A stretch of 64,000 nucleotides of DNA. Origin: Bacillus sp. NTK071 (lineage in GTDB: Bacteria > Bacillota > Bacilli > Bacillales > Guptibacillaceae). Both the position numbers and the translations under genes were made by a program. Below the pieces are notes generated by a model. That model was not told the DNA's origin. It saw nothing but the letters and a program-made list of their open reading frames with translations, and ran no database searches. Where the stretch lies: contig NZ_JAFKOI010000001.1 of the NCBI RefSeq assembly GCF_017303315.1, positions 744,001-808,000 of the forward strand, in the 5' to 3' direction. This document shows positions 45,836 to 55,312 of this stretch, piece by piece. How positions within the stretch are numbered: the stretch's first letter is position 1; every line of letters begins with the position of its first letter.

Positions 45836-46482
45836 TCATCCAATTTCCGAATCTTTGAGTGGGAAATTAAAAAAAACAGTGCAAAGAACATCGATTTTGT
45901 CTCCCTTTACACGTACAGCACAATCTTTGTTCGATGCATAAATATTTATTTCTTCTGAAAGGAGAGAAAGTTCGCTCTGAACCAGTGCAATATTATTTTC
46001 AAGATCAAAATGAGACAGGACAGAAAAATTGTCAAGACCGATTCCGTTGTAAACAGAGCTCTTTTCAACTTCATATCCAAAGGTTTTCGAGCATAACCAT
46101 TTAGCGGACATGTTGATTGCACCAGCGCTTGCTCCCATCACAACTGCTCTGCTTTCTTTTATAGAAGCTAATAATTCATATTCCATCAAAAACGATTTTG
46201 TTCCAAAATATTTCCACCCAACAAAAAAATAACTGAAGCATTTTGAATTTTCGTTTGGGCTTCTTGCTTCTGTAATCGATAATTAATTAAATGATATTCA
46301 TCAAACATAATGCCAGCTTGGTCAAGCCAGGAGCGTTCAGTAGCGCCATCATCCTCATAAATAGATGGATTCGAACTAATCATAGCAATCGAATTTCTAT
46401 CAATTATATCCTCCTGTAACAACCTGCCCAGAGTATCTGGAAAGAAATTGTTAAACCAACCTAAATAATAGTGAATTTTCAT
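45836..46482 (-). pseudogene. S51-type peptidase gene split by a frameshift
   Basis: Two overlapping frames make one protein. The first (from ATG 46482, RBS GGGGG) gives MKIHYYLGWF ... NASVIFLLGGNILEQ; the second gives MEYELLASIKESRAVVMGASAGAINMSAKW ... to the stop at 45836, with the Ser nucleophile in GASAGA. The join is a run of five Ts on the minus strand (46188-46192); a sixth T restores a single frame of about 215 residues. Either a real null allele or a homopolymer sequencing error. Confidence 0.8.
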
Positions 46483-46973
46483 AAGTACCCCCGTAGTCAA
46501 GTGTAAAAACAAACATTTATTTCTTGCATCGCTCATTCTGTTTTCTAATCACTAACAATATAATCTCAAATAAAGTCCAGATTATTGAACACAAGTTAAA
46601 CAACGCACTTCAATTACTTTTCTATATCTTTAATACCAATTATTTCAAATTACTGAGAACTACTCAATCTTTTATTTCACATTAAAAGGAGCCTATCTCA
46701 TTTTCAGATAAGCTCCTATTTAGTTGAACAAGAAATGAGACGCTAATTAAACAAACACGCCGTTCCATAACGGAACTATAAGGAATTGCCTTAAAAAAAC
46801 GTAAGGGTTATTACTGGAGGAGCGTCAGGTAAATGCGGATTTAAAACGAACGATAAGGAAATTCCCATTAAAAAGCCCAACTTCTCTGCAAGCAAAATAG
46901 AGAAAGTGAGCTTTTCAGTTAATTCATTATTTTTATTTGAACTAATATAAAACTGCTAAGTTGATTTTGTAGC
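46483..46973. other. Intergenic with repeat and terminator
   Basis: 490 bp. It holds the repeat unit at 46631-46720, and a hairpin at 46871-46914 (AGCCCAACTTCTCT / AGAGAAAGTGAGCT) that probably ends the PfpI gene. A 25-codon minus frame ending NPHLPDAPPVIT at 46791-46868 is not considered a gene. Confidence 0.5.
46631..46720. repeat. Full copy of the palindromic spacer repeat
   Basis: Begins with a 20-bp block TAATACCAATTATTTC..., identical to the last 20 bases of the window (63981-64000), then 36 nt later the stem AGGAGCctATCT / AGATaaGCTCCT (46687-46716). Confidence 0.75.
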
Positions 46974-47606
46974 TCAGCTATTTATTGAATTCATTAACTG
47001 GAAGAAGTATTCAGGTTTATGAGTCTTATTTAGGTTATACCATGAATGTAATGTAGCTGGTGCAAATACATCTAATTTTTTCAGTACTTCCATCGCAAAT
47101 TCCAAAGGAGCTATTCCTGATGCAGTAACTAAGTTCGCATCAGATACCGCAAATTCCAACTCATAAAACTTTTCTCCTTTATAGTTAGGACATACCATTT
47201 TAGTATATTCTAAGTTATTACTTGTATGCTTTCTAGTATCTAAGTATCCCATATTCGCGAGGCCCTCAGTTGCACCACAAATTGCAGCAACAATAGTGCC
47301 GAGCTTTAAAGCTTGTCCAACTCTTTCCAACATAGGTTGATGAATTTCTTCATTCCATGTAGTTCCTCCTGGTAAAATTAAAAGATCTTTACTCTCAAGT
47401 ATACATTCATCAAGGGAAATATCTGGTTTTATGTTCAGTCCTCCCATAGTAGTAATCATTTCTTTATTAGCTCCTACTGTAATAACTTTTAAAGGTGCTA
47501 AATCTTTTTTGAAATATCTTCCTGAGTTTAGTTCAGCAACTAAATATCCATATTCCCAGTCCGACATTGTATTAAATACATATAGTAAAACCTTTTTTGT
47601 TTGCAT
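46974..47606 (-). CDS. DJ-1/PfpI-family protein
   Basis: A 210-residue class I glutamine-amidotransferase-like protein. LLILPGGTTWNE and the nucleophile elbow IVAAICGATEGLA with Cys110; His is in the loop after it. Members act as proteases, deglycases or chaperones. It lies directly downstream of a YafY-type regulator on the same strand, 72 bp apart and separated by a perfect 18-bp inverted repeat, so regulation by that protein is plausible. Confidence 0.87.
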   Translation of the reverse strand: MQTKKVLLYVFNTMSDWEYGYLVAELNSGRYFKKDLAPLKVITVGANKEMITTMGGLNIKPDISLDECILESKDLLILPGGTTWNEEIHQPMLERVGQALKLGTIVAAICGATEGLANMGYLDTRKHTSNNLEYTKMVCPNYKGEKFYELEFAVSDANLVTASGIAPLEFAMEVLKKLDVFAPATLHSWYNLNKTHKPEYFFQLMNSINS

Positions 47607-47643
47607 CCAATAACACTCCCAATCGCTATTTATATAGCAATTA

Positions 47644-47686
47644 TAAGATAACTTCCCTGACAGTTAACGTCAGGGAAGTTATCTTA
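47644..47686. repeat. Perfect 18-bp inverted repeat between the YafY and PfpI genes
   Basis: Arms TAAGATAACTTCCCTGAC and its complement around AGTTAAC. The right arm includes the YafY-type stop codon. There is no T tract, so it may be an operator or an RNA structure rather than a simple terminator. Confidence 0.65.
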
Positions 47687-48644
47687 CTTGATGAAATTCT
47701 ATTAATTCCAACAGAACTTCAATAAGTTTTTCCTTAAGACTTATTGGCTCAATAACCTTAATAGATTTATTGTACGGTAAAAGTAAATAAGGTACATATG
47801 TATGTATCGTATCTTTTTCAAGAAGAAAGACTGCTTGATTTGAAGTCCGTTCTTGTAAATAATGTCCTAAAAACCAATGTTGGCAAATATCAGCCAAAAC
47901 ACTTTTATCACCATTAATAACCAAAGAAATAATCCCTTCCTTATCTTCTATAGTTGGAAGAAGACTTTTTATAAACAAGTCACGTGCTGAAAAATTTTCT
48001 GGCCGGATAAACTTATATTCGGTTAGCATCAGACTTTCAATTCGATCTACTCTAAAACTACGAATATCATTCCTAAGATGACAAAACCCAATCACATACC
48101 ACTTATTATTCCAATAGATAATTCTGTACGGATCGACCAATCTATCATTTGATTGCTTTTCACCACTTTTATGGTAAAGAACTTTTACTGAGTACCCGTC
48201 AGCTACGGCCTGCTCCAACTCTTTCAAAAAAGGTTCTATAGAGAGTGAACTTAATCGACTTATTACTTCAAGACTAGTTAAATGTTGGTTTATCTTTGTT
48301 TCCTGCTCTTTATTTGAGTATTTACTTAGTTTGGAAATGGCTCTACTTAGTGCTTCACCTCCATAATATCCGGCTTCTTCTGCAAAAACAGCAGCGTGAA
48401 ATAGTGAAGTTTGCTCCTCATAATCAAAAAAAAGAGGAGCCTCAATAAAATTGTTTAATAAAGAGTATCCACCGTTATGTCCTGGTTCTGAAATGATAGG
48501 TACGCCACTTGTTGAAATTGTATCAATATAACGATACACAGTCCTTATATTCATCTCTAACTTTTCTGAAATTTGTTTTGCAGTAATTTTTTCCCCTGAA
48601 CGAAGCATCCAAAGAATCGCTAACATATTGTCAATTTTAGGCAT
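47679..48644 (-). CDS. YafY-type HTH/WYL transcriptional regulator
   Basis: A 321-residue regulator: N-terminal winged HTH (about 5-60; ITAKQISEKLEMNIRTVYRYI), a helical linker, and a WYL domain (about 140-225) containing YWNNKWYVIGFCHLRNDIRSFRVDRI, then a C-terminal WCX extension. WYL domains bind ligands or single-stranded nucleic acid. Probably controls the adjacent PfpI-like gene. Confidence 0.9.
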   Translation of the reverse strand: MPKIDNMLAILWMLRSGEKITAKQISEKLEMNIRTVYRYIDTISTSGVPIISEPGHNGGYSLLNNFIEAPLFFDYEEQTSLFHAAVFAEEAGYYGGEALSRAISKLSKYSNKEQETKINQHLTSLEVISRLSSLSIEPFLKELEQAVADGYSVKVLYHKSGEKQSNDRLVDPYRIIYWNNKWYVIGFCHLRNDIRSFRVDRIESLMLTEYKFIRPENFSARDLFIKSLLPTIEDKEGIISLVINGDKSVLADICQHWFLGHYLQERTSNQAVFLLEKDTIHTYVPYLLLPYNKSIKVIEPISLKEKLIEVLLELIEFHQVR

Positions 48645-49360
48645 ATATTTCCACCTCTATATGAAATTTATTTTCTTATATATATTTCCGATTTCTGGTT
48701 TAACTCATCAACTGTTCCTTTGCGATAACTTTCTATATAACGTGGCCCTTGCAGGATCATTATCTACATTAGTTAGGGGAACCGTCGGAAAAATGCGGAT
48801 TTTCAACGCTAAGCCTATACTCCTGACGAATCCCCCGTATTTGATAAGTCATTAAAAAGGGATAACCTACTTAAGATGCTTGAGGAATTGAAAGACTTTA
48901 CCTTCATTTGCATACGAATCATTGAACACTTCTTTTGTTAAAAACAATCTTTCAACATTTCCAACATTTCCATAATTGCCGATTCAAACTGTTTGTAAGT
49001 ACGGTGAAACAAAGTTCACTTCTCCTTATGGATAACCATTTAGAACAACTTTTAAATAAGTCAAAAATGACAAATTTTTTAAACGAGAACACTTATTCAA
49101 CCAAGTGTTTTTTAATGCCCAATTAGTGAGTAAATGATAGGTTTTTTTAATTGTTATTTTTTTCTCTACATTATCAGAACTACTTATAACAAGCAGATAA
49201 CACATATTTGCTAGAGTATATCAGAAGATCAACTATCCTCGATTAACTGGTATTTTCGAAAAACAGAAAAAGATTAGATTAACTATAGAATCTGCTATCT
49301 CGCATTGCCAAGTTTTGCTATAATTTTCATAGTATATGAAATGAAGCGTGGTGACAATTA
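48645..49360. other. Long AT-rich intergenic stretch
   Basis: 715 bp, no convincing gene. A 28-codon minus frame at 48768-48851 ends VENPHFSDGSPN, similar to the NPHLPDAPP end of the frame at 46791-46868, but neither has an RBS. A TATAAT at 49319-49324 may be the -10 of the response-regulator gene. Confidence 0.4.
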
Positions 49361-50044
49361 TTGTATAAAATATTATTAATTGAAGATGATACGTCACTCT
49401 TTCAAGAAATTAAGGAGCGACTTAAGCAATGGTCATACGAAGTCTATGGCATTAATGATTTTAGTCAAGTAATGCAAGGATTTGCCCAGGTAAATCCTGA
49501 TCTTACAATTATTGATATTCAACTTCCGATGTTTGATGGTTTCCACTGGTGTAGAATGATCCGTGATCATTCGAATGTACCGATCGTCTTTCTTTCCTCC
49601 CGAGACCATCCGACAGACATGGTGATGTCGATGAATCTTGGAGCAGATGATTTTGTTCAAAAGCCATTTCATTTCGACGTATTAGTTGCCAAAATCCAAG
49701 CGATTCTACGTCGCGTTTATGATTACAGTACTGAGGAAAGTGAGCTTAAAACTTGGCTAGAAGCAACAGTTGATAAAGAAAGAAACCGCGTTACGAATGA
49801 AGTAGGCGCTATTGAGCTTACTAAGAATGAAATCATCATTCTTAGCATGTTAATCGAACGTAAAAATAGAATTGTCACGCGTGATGAACTCATCAATCGT
49901 CTCTGGGACGACCAGCGTTTTGTTAGCGATAACACGCTAACAGTGAACGTAAACCGCCTTCGGAAAAAGCTTGCTGAAATCGGACTTGGTGGGGCGATTG
50001 AAACAAAAGTTGGTCAGGGATATATGGCTTTGGAGAAACTATGA
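49361..50044 (+). CDS. OmpR-family response regulator, BceR-type
   Basis: A 227-residue regulator. Receiver domain with acidic pocket EDD (8-10), phosphorylated Asp52 in IIDIQLPMFDG, and Lys in FVQKPFHFD; winged HTH (about 135-225) ends VRTKVGQGYM-like (ETKVGQGYMALE). TTG start. The HK gene overlaps its stop by ATGA and a BceAB-type transporter follows, so this is the regulator of an antimicrobial-peptide detoxification module. Confidence 0.92.
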   Translation: MYKILLIEDDTSLFQEIKERLKQWSYEVYGINDFSQVMQGFAQVNPDLTIIDIQLPMFDGFHWCRMIRDHSNVPIVFLSSRDHPTDMVMSMNLGADDFVQKPFHFDVLVAKIQAILRRVYDYSTEESELKTWLEATVDKERNRVTNEVGAIELTKNEIIILSMLIERKNRIVTRDELINRLWDDQRFVSDNTLTVNVNRLRKKLAEIGLGGAIETKVGQGYMALEKL

Positions 50045-51045
50045 TCTGGAGGTTCCTGAAAGAACGTCGTAGCTGGATCGGATTTGTGCTTTTTACAGAG
50101 TCTATTTTTCTTTTAATAACATTTGTTGATTCGACTATCCCTCTTTCCTCTGCCATGTATGCTGTGTTTTTATCCCTGATTCTGTTCGTACTGTTTCTTT
50201 TACTACGTTATGTGAAAGAAACAGAATTCTATAAAGTTCTTGAAGATCGAGAAAACAACTTTGATCTTACGAGTATGCCGGATGCCACAAGTCCTTTTGA
50301 AGAAGTGGTTCAGCACGTTACAACGGATCAAATGGAACAGCTTAAAAAAGAAACCAATCGAATGAGACAACAGCTTGAAGTTGAAAAGGACGACCTCGTC
50401 TCCTGGATTCATGAAGTAAAAACGCCACTTACAGCACTTCATTTGCTAATTGATCGCGTTCAGGATCGTGAGTTAAACGAGCATCTTACATACGAATGGC
50501 TTCGCATTCATTTTCTCCTTGATCAACAGCTCCACCAAAAGCGTATGCCAGCCATTGAAAATGACCTCTACATTGAATTCGTTGATCTTCAGGAAATTCT
50601 ATTCAATGAAATTTCTCCGCTTCGCACTTGGTGCAAGCAGCGAAGAATTGGTTTTGACCTTAATTTGAACGTAACTAACATGCTAAGCGACTCTAAATGG
50701 CTTTCTTTTATGCTAAGACAACTGCTGACGAATGCTGTTAAATACAGTGAAAACAATGATATTCGAATCATAAGCGGGATGAATGGAAATCAACCTTTCC
50801 TCACCATCCAAGACTGGGGTCGTGGAATTGAAAAACGAGATCTGCCACGGATTTTTGAGAAAGGCTTCACGTCAACTGCTAACCATTCTGATGCAGTCGC
50901 AACAGGTATGGGACTCTATCTGACAAAAAAAGTGGCTAACTATCTAATGATTTTGATTGAGGTGGAGTCTGAGCCGGGTAACGGTACTGTCTTTACATTA
51001 ACGTTTCCTGAATTAAATGCCTTTGAACATATACGGGGCATGTGA
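50041..51045 (+). CDS. Intramembrane-sensing histidine kinase, BceS-type
   Basis: A 334-residue kinase: two N-terminal TM helices (about 12-30 and 38-57) with almost no extracytoplasmic loop, then the H-box SWIHEVKTPLTAL with His124, and the ATPase domain with N, G1 and G2 boxes (NAVKYSENN, DWGRGIEKRDLPRIFEKGF, GMGLYLTKK). Such kinases do not sense the drug themselves but read the flux of the BceAB transporter. Translation is coupled to the regulator (4-bp overlap). Confidence 0.92.
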   Translation: MIWRFLKERRSWIGFVLFTESIFLLITFVDSTIPLSSAMYAVFLSLILFVLFLLLRYVKETEFYKVLEDRENNFDLTSMPDATSPFEEVVQHVTTDQMEQLKKETNRMRQQLEVEKDDLVSWIHEVKTPLTALHLLIDRVQDRELNEHLTYEWLRIHFLLDQQLHQKRMPAIENDLYIEFVDLQEILFNEISPLRTWCKQRRIGFDLNLNVTNMLSDSKWLSFMLRQLLTNAVKYSENNDIRIISGMNGNQPFLTIQDWGRGIEKRDLPRIFEKGFTSTANHSDAVATGMGLYLTKKVANYLMILIEVESEPGNGTVFTLTFPELNAFEHIRGM

Positions 51046-51057
51046 CAACAATGTCAC
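51042..51057. promoter_or_regulatory. Inverted repeat, likely BceR-type operator
   Basis: GTGACA-ACAA-TGTCAC overlaps the kinase stop codon and lies 53 bp before a TATAAT (51110-51115) in front of the ABC transporter. Such regulators bind inverted repeats upstream of a promoter with a poor -35 box, as is the case here. Confidence 0.6.
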
Positions 51058-51147
51058 TTGCTCCTCTTTATTGTTAGGTGAATCGCAGGAAACATCTAAA
51101 AACCCTCTATATAATGAAACTATCACCAACACAATGGAGGGAACGTT

Positions 51148-51909
51148 ATGAACGTACTTGAGGCAAGTAAAATTCAAAAAAGCTATGGGAATAAATTCAT
51201 GAAACAAGATGTCTTGATGGGAATCGATGTTTCGATTGAACGAGGTGAATTTATCAGCATCATGGGTGCGTCGGGATCCGGAAAGACCACGCTTCTAAAC
51301 GTACTATCATCGATCGATCGCGTTAGTGGCGGATCCATTAAAATTGATGGACAGGAAATGACAAAGCAAAAGGAAAAGCAGCTCGCTGAATTTCGAAAAC
51401 GGCACCTCGGCTTCATTTTCCAAGAATACAATCTGCTCGATACATTAACCGTAAAAGAAAATATTTTACTACCACTTTCGATTGCAAAAGTATCAAAGGA
51501 AGAAGCAATCATGGCATTCGACTCACTCGCCCAAGAACTCGGGATAGATGAGATTCAGGACAAATACCCAAACGAAATATCTGGAGGACAAAAACAGCGA
51601 ACATCAGCTGCACGTGCATTTATACATAAGCCAAGCATCATATTCGCAGACGAGCCTACAGGATCACTTGATTCAAAATCTGCTTCTGATCTCCTTAACA
51701 AGCTAAGCGACTTGAATGTGAGACGTAAGGCCACGATTGCTATGGTCACACATGATCCCGTTGCAGCGAGCTACAGCAGCCGTGTTATCTTCATTAAAGA
51801 CGGCCGTATCTATACTCAGCTGAATAAAGGAACAGAGTCACGCCAATCGTTTTTAAAAGACATCATGAAAACACAAGGTGTACTTGGTGGTGTTCAGTAT
51901 GAGCATTAA
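51148..51909 (+). CDS. ABC transporter ATPase, BceA-type
   Basis: A 253-residue MacB/LolD-like ATPase. Walker [10 protein letters not shown] (40-48), Q-loop [10 protein letters not shown], signature [13 protein letters not shown], Walker [13 protein letters not shown] and H-loop VTHDP. It powers the permease encoded next, whose start lies inside its last codons. In the BceAB family this frees lipid II-cycle intermediates from bacitracin, nisin or similar peptides; the drug handled here cannot be told. RBS TGGAGGG. Confidence 0.94.
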   Translation: MNVLEASKIQKSYGNKFMKQDVLMGIDVSIERGEFISIMGASGSGKTTLLNVLSSIDRVSGGSIKIDGQEMTKQKEKQLAEFRKRHLGFIFQEYNLLDTLTVKENILLPLSIAKVSKEEAIMAFDSLAQELGIDEIQDKYPNEISGGQKQRTSAARAFIHKPSIIFADEPTGSLDSKSASDLLNKLSDLNVRRKATIAMVTHDPVAASYSSRVIFIKDGRIYTQLNKGTESRQSFLKDIMKTQGVLGGVQYEH

Positions 51910-53845
51910 TCACATGATTCTAAGAAACATGAGAAAAAATTTGAAGAACTATTACCTTTATGTTTTTGCTCTTATTTTCAGTGTCGGTCTCTATTTTTCC
52001 TTCGTCACTCTCCAGTATGATCCTGGCGTAGACAACGTTGAGACGTCAGCGAAGATGGCAGCAGCGATTCGAACAGCCGCCATTATGCTTGTGGTGATCG
52101 TAACGGTGTTCCTTATCTATGCCAACAGCATTTTCATTAAGCGTCGAGGGAAAGAAATCGGACTTTTTCAATTGATCGGCATGACAAAGGGTCATATCTT
52201 CCGCGTACTCACAATTGAAAATCTTATGATTTATATTAGCTCGATGCTAATTGGTATATTCGTTGGCTTTTCTTTCTCAAAGTTGATTCAAATGGTCCTT
52301 TTTAAGACAACTGGAATAACAGAGGTTGCAAGCCTGAACTTTTCAGCAGCTGCGTTACTGCAAACAGTTATTGTCTTCATGGTAATCTTTGGAGTCATCA
52401 TGCTAACGAACTGGATCTTCATCATAAGACAAAGCATTTTATCCCTTTTTCGTGTTACATCTAAGACAGAGGGGCGAATCAGAAACATATCGGTACTTGA
52501 AATTAGTATGGGCGTACTCGGAATAGGGCTAATCATTGCAGGTTACTATGTTTCCAGCAAGTTATTCGATGGAGACTTTTCACTTATGAATGAACTGCTC
52601 TATGTTATGGCCTTCATTCTTGGGGCTGTGATTCTTGGGACTTATCTTCTCTATAAAGGATCGATTCGATTCGTAGCCAACCTGCTCCGAAAACGAAAAA
52701 ATGGCTATCTAAACATTAATGACGTTCTTTCACTCTCCTCCATCATGTTTCGGATGAAATCAAATTCGCTTCTGCTAACTATCATTACGACTGTTTCAGC
52801 ACTTGCAATCGGACTTTCTTCCTTAAGTTATATTTCGTATTACTCAGCTGAAAAAACGTCTAAACAGAACATCCCAGATCATTTTTCACTAGCCGATGAG
52901 AAGAATGCCAAACAGTATGAAATGGCGCTTAAGGAAAATGGTTTTGACTTTTACCAAAAGGAGCTTGAAGTTCTTCAGGCCAATGTCATAACAAAAGAAA
53001 TCCTTGCCAAACAACAATCTGGCGCTGCTTTTGATCCTTCTGAAATGGTCTTACCGATCATTAGCGATGAATCTCTTAATGAAGTGAATGTTGCTCCTAA
53101 TGAAGCCATTTTTACTGGTTACAGCAAGATTCTTGCTTCCGTAATCAGTTTTGATAAGGAAGGTTTCATTCAAATTGAAGGTAAAGAAAAAGTAGTTGAT
53201 CAAGATTATCTAGGACTCAAAAATGAGTATATCTTGCCTTATTCTTATTCAGATGGTGGACTGCCTACCGTTGTAGTGGACCAAACCACCTTTGCCTCTA
53301 TCCAAGAAGATATTGATGAAGATGTTCAAGATGAACCTTTAACGTATTTTGGATATAACCTTGAGGATTCTTCAAAGTTACCTGAAGCAACTGAACTGTT
53401 TCAGTCACTGTCATTTGATGATGACGAAGGTAGAAGCTCACAGTACGAAGCCTTTCTGCAGCAGAAAGAAAACATGGGGCTCGTCATGTTTATTGTAGGC
53501 TTCCTTGGCCTGACATTCCTCATTACGTCCGGCTGTATCCTATATTTCAAGCAAATGAATGAAAGTGAAGAAGAACGGCCAAATTATACGGTGCTTCGAA
53601 AGCTAGGTTTCACCGAAGCAGATCTTTCTCGTGGCGTTCGAGGCAAGCAGCTTGTGAACTTCGGCATCCCTCTTGTCGTTGGTCTATTGCACGGCTACTT
53701 CGCCGTTCGTTCTGGCTGGTTCTTCTTCGGCTCTGAGTTTTACACGCCTATGCTTATAGTCATGAGTATTTATACTATCCTCTACTCCATCTTCGGTGGG
53801 CTATCAGTGGTATACTATAAGAAAGTGATTCGAGAAGCGCTATAG
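51899..53845 (+). CDS. ABC transporter permease, BceB-type
   Basis: A 648-residue FtsX-like permease with ten predicted TM helices. The N-terminus [21 protein letters not shown] and the [20 protein letters not shown] segment are family traits. A large extracytoplasmic domain (about 305-515) lies between TM7 and TM8, then helices 8-10 with the second FtsX half ([14 protein letters not shown]). The start at 51899 is chosen by RBS GGTGGTG; it overlaps the ATPase gene by 11 bp. Confidence 0.92.
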   Translation: MSINHMILRNMRKNLKNYYLYVFALIFSVGLYFSFVTLQYDPGVDNVETSAKMAAAIRTAAIMLVVIVTVFLIYANSIFIKRRGKEIGLFQLIGMTKGHIFRVLTIENLMIYISSMLIGIFVGFSFSKLIQMVLFKTTGITEVASLNFSAAALLQTVIVFMVIFGVIMLTNWIFIIRQSILSLFRVTSKTEGRIRNISVLEISMGVLGIGLIIAGYYVSSKLFDGDFSLMNELLYVMAFILGAVILGTYLLYKGSIRFVANLLRKRKNGYLNINDVLSLSSIMFRMKSNSLLLTIITTVSALAIGLSSLSYISYYSAEKTSKQNIPDHFSLADEKNAKQYEMALKENGFDFYQKELEVLQANVITKEILAKQQSGAAFDPSEMVLPIISDESLNEVNVAPNEAIFTGYSKILASVISFDKEGFIQIEGKEKVVDQDYLGLKNEYILPYSYSDGGLPTVVVDQTTFASIQEDIDEDVQDEPLTYFGYNLEDSSKLPEATELFQSLSFDDDEGRSSQYEAFLQQKENMGLVMFIVGFLGLTFLITSGCILYFKQMNESEEERPNYTVLRKLGFTEADLSRGVRGKQLVNFGIPLVVGLLHGYFAVRSGWFFFGSEFYTPMLIVMSIYTILYSIFGGLSVVYYKKVIREAL

Positions 53846-53955
53846 AAACTGGTGATGCTAAACAACGGGCTTACTTCAGAGGTGCAAAACGTGAATTTGC
53901 TTAGAAATTCACAAACCAATTTACAGTATAAATTACATGCTAAATCACACAAGAT

Positions 53956-53999
53956 AGAGCTTGGAGGCGCAATTGCCATTCCAAGCTCTTTTATTTTGT
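53956..53999 (+). terminator. Terminator of the BceAB-type operon
   Basis: AGAGCTTGGA / TCCAAGCTCT stem with 14-nt loop, then TTTTATTTTG. Confidence 0.82.
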
Positions 54000-54005
54000 T
54001 ATTTC

Positions 54006-54216
54006 ATTAAAGCTCGGAGATTACGTAAGACTCGGATCCGAGATATCTCTGAGCAATTAGATAAAATTATCGGTCATAAGCTTTCCAGTAAGAATGTCAT
54101 GTGCACCGACTCTTGGCGTGCCTTTAAAACTTATGCGACTGAAAAAGGGATGGATATACTTCAATTCAGGTCTGATGGTAAGGTTCGAACAAAAATTTAT
54201 GATACACTTAGATTAA
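54006..54216 (+). pseudogene. IS1595-family transposase fragment
   Basis: The frame (open 53961-54233) contains the C-terminal third of an IS1595/ISXO2-type DDE transposase: ISEQLDKIIGHKL, then MCTDSWRAFKTYATEKGMD and LQFRSDGKVRTKIY. The second catalytic Asp and the typical CSD/TDSWRAYxxxA block are seen, but the N-terminal zinc ribbon and first Asp are missing. It begins right after the BceB-type terminator, so an IS was probably there and has been deleted. Confidence 0.7.
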
Positions 54217-54310
54217 CTAAGTTCAATATCTAACATTTCTTTTTTCCTCGAACGGAAGGTTTAGGGGGAGATTGACTGGGAAATTCTTAATTAAATAAAG
54301 GTGGAATTTT

Positions 54311-54427
54311 ATGCTTTTGCTTATGTTAATAGTTATATTTCTGCCTTTTATAGCAAGACGAATAGAAAGGCATTTTCAACGATTAAAAAAAGAAAAAAAT
54401 GAAATGAAGGATATCTTCAGTGATTGA
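54311..54427 (+). CDS. Small membrane protein, 38 aa
   Basis: ATG at 54311 with AAAGGTGG upstream. MLLLMLIVIFLPFIA is one TM helix, then a basic amphipathic tail ARRIERHFQRLKKEKNE. A terminator (54493-54514) follows. It is too short for automatic calls but has a good RBS and a regular layout. Confidence 0.55.
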   Translation: MLLLMLIVIFLPFIARRIERHFQRLKKEKNEMKDIFSD

Positions 54428-54492
54428 GAGAAAATGATATTCCCACTTAATTAACCTATTGCTCTAGTTAACAAACAAAATATACCCAGCGT

Positions 54493-54521
54493 AACTTCCA
54501 TAAAAATGGAAGTTCCTGTTT
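54493..54521 (+). terminator. Terminator after the 38-aa gene
   Basis: AACTTCCAT-AAAA-ATGGAAGTT followed by a run of seven Ts. Confidence 0.8.
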
Positions 54522-54566
54522 TTTTGTAAATATCACATGAAACTTAAACATAACCATTTAATTAAA

Positions 54567-54609
54567 AAGAAGCCTATCTTATTATAGATAAGCTCTGAGA
54601 TTCTGGAAG
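54567..54609. repeat. Palindromic spacer repeat, full copy
   Basis: AGAAGCctATCTT / AaGATAaGCTCT stem followed by the box TGAGATTCTGGAAG. Reads as a terminator on the minus strand for the GNAT gene at 54657. Confidence 0.7.
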
Positions 54610-54656
54610 ACTTGAATCTGAAGTAAAAGTACTGGACTAATTAAGAAAAGGAGCTT

Positions 54657-55133
54657 TTAACTTAATATTATCTCCATTTTTCTACTTTTTGTTGTCATCC
54701 CTATTGATCTATAGAATTCAATTGCAGAAGTATTTTTCTCTGAGACCCCCAATTCAATACTATCAACTCTGAGGTTTCTCCCAAAATCAAAAGTGTATTG
54801 AGTTAGTTTTTTTCCTATTCCTTTCTTTCTATATTTTTCAGCTACAGATAAACTGTTTATAACTAATACTCTTCTCGCTTTGACAAATGAATTTCCAGTT
54901 GATTCTTCTTCCTTTGTCACTATAACTCCGACTAATTCATTACCTATTGTTGCAACAAATATGTGCTGTTTCACATCACTCAACTGGCTTTCAAAGAACT
55001 CTTGCTCAACTGGGATCGAATTCTCTTTGTACAAATCTGGTCTTACAAAAACGTGGAGGTCATGAACTTGCCTAAATAAAGGCAACAATGACTCGTAATC
55101 GTTTTGATCGGCTTTTCGAATAGATATATTCAT
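54657..55133 (-). CDS. GNAT N-acetyltransferase
   Basis: A 158-residue single-domain acetyltransferase. NSLSVAEKYRKKGIGKKLTQY is the acetyl-CoA loop and LGVSEKNTSAIEFYRSIGM the last strand-helix. N-terminal ISIRKADQNDYESLLPLF fits. Substrate unknown. RBS GGGGGAG; flanked on both sides by copies of the spacer repeat. Confidence 0.88.
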   Translation of the reverse strand: MNISIRKADQNDYESLLPLFRQVHDLHVFVRPDLYKENSIPVEQEFFESQLSDVKQHIFVATIGNELVGVIVTKEEESTGNSFVKARRVLVINSLSVAEKYRKKGIGKKLTQYTFDFGRNLRVDSIELGVSEKNTSAIEFYRSIGMTTKSRKMEIILS

Positions 55134-55269
55134 ATTTTTCTCCCCCTACCTATTAACCTTCTATTAGTTGTTATTATTAAATATGTTAAGCATTTTAGAA
55201 AATGATTTATCTGAACTTTTCTGGGTTTCCTGCATAAAACTCTATGACTCCACATAAAAGACTTGATAT

Positions 55270-55283
55270 CGAGATAATTGGAC
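55270..55283. repeat. Palindromic spacer repeat, box only
   Basis: CGAGATAATTGGAC, matching the CCGAGATTnTTGgA(A/G) box that follows the hairpin in full copies; the hairpin itself is degraded. Confidence 0.45.
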
Positions 55284-55312
55284 AAGGTACCCTTCTTAGT
55301 TAGTATACAAAT

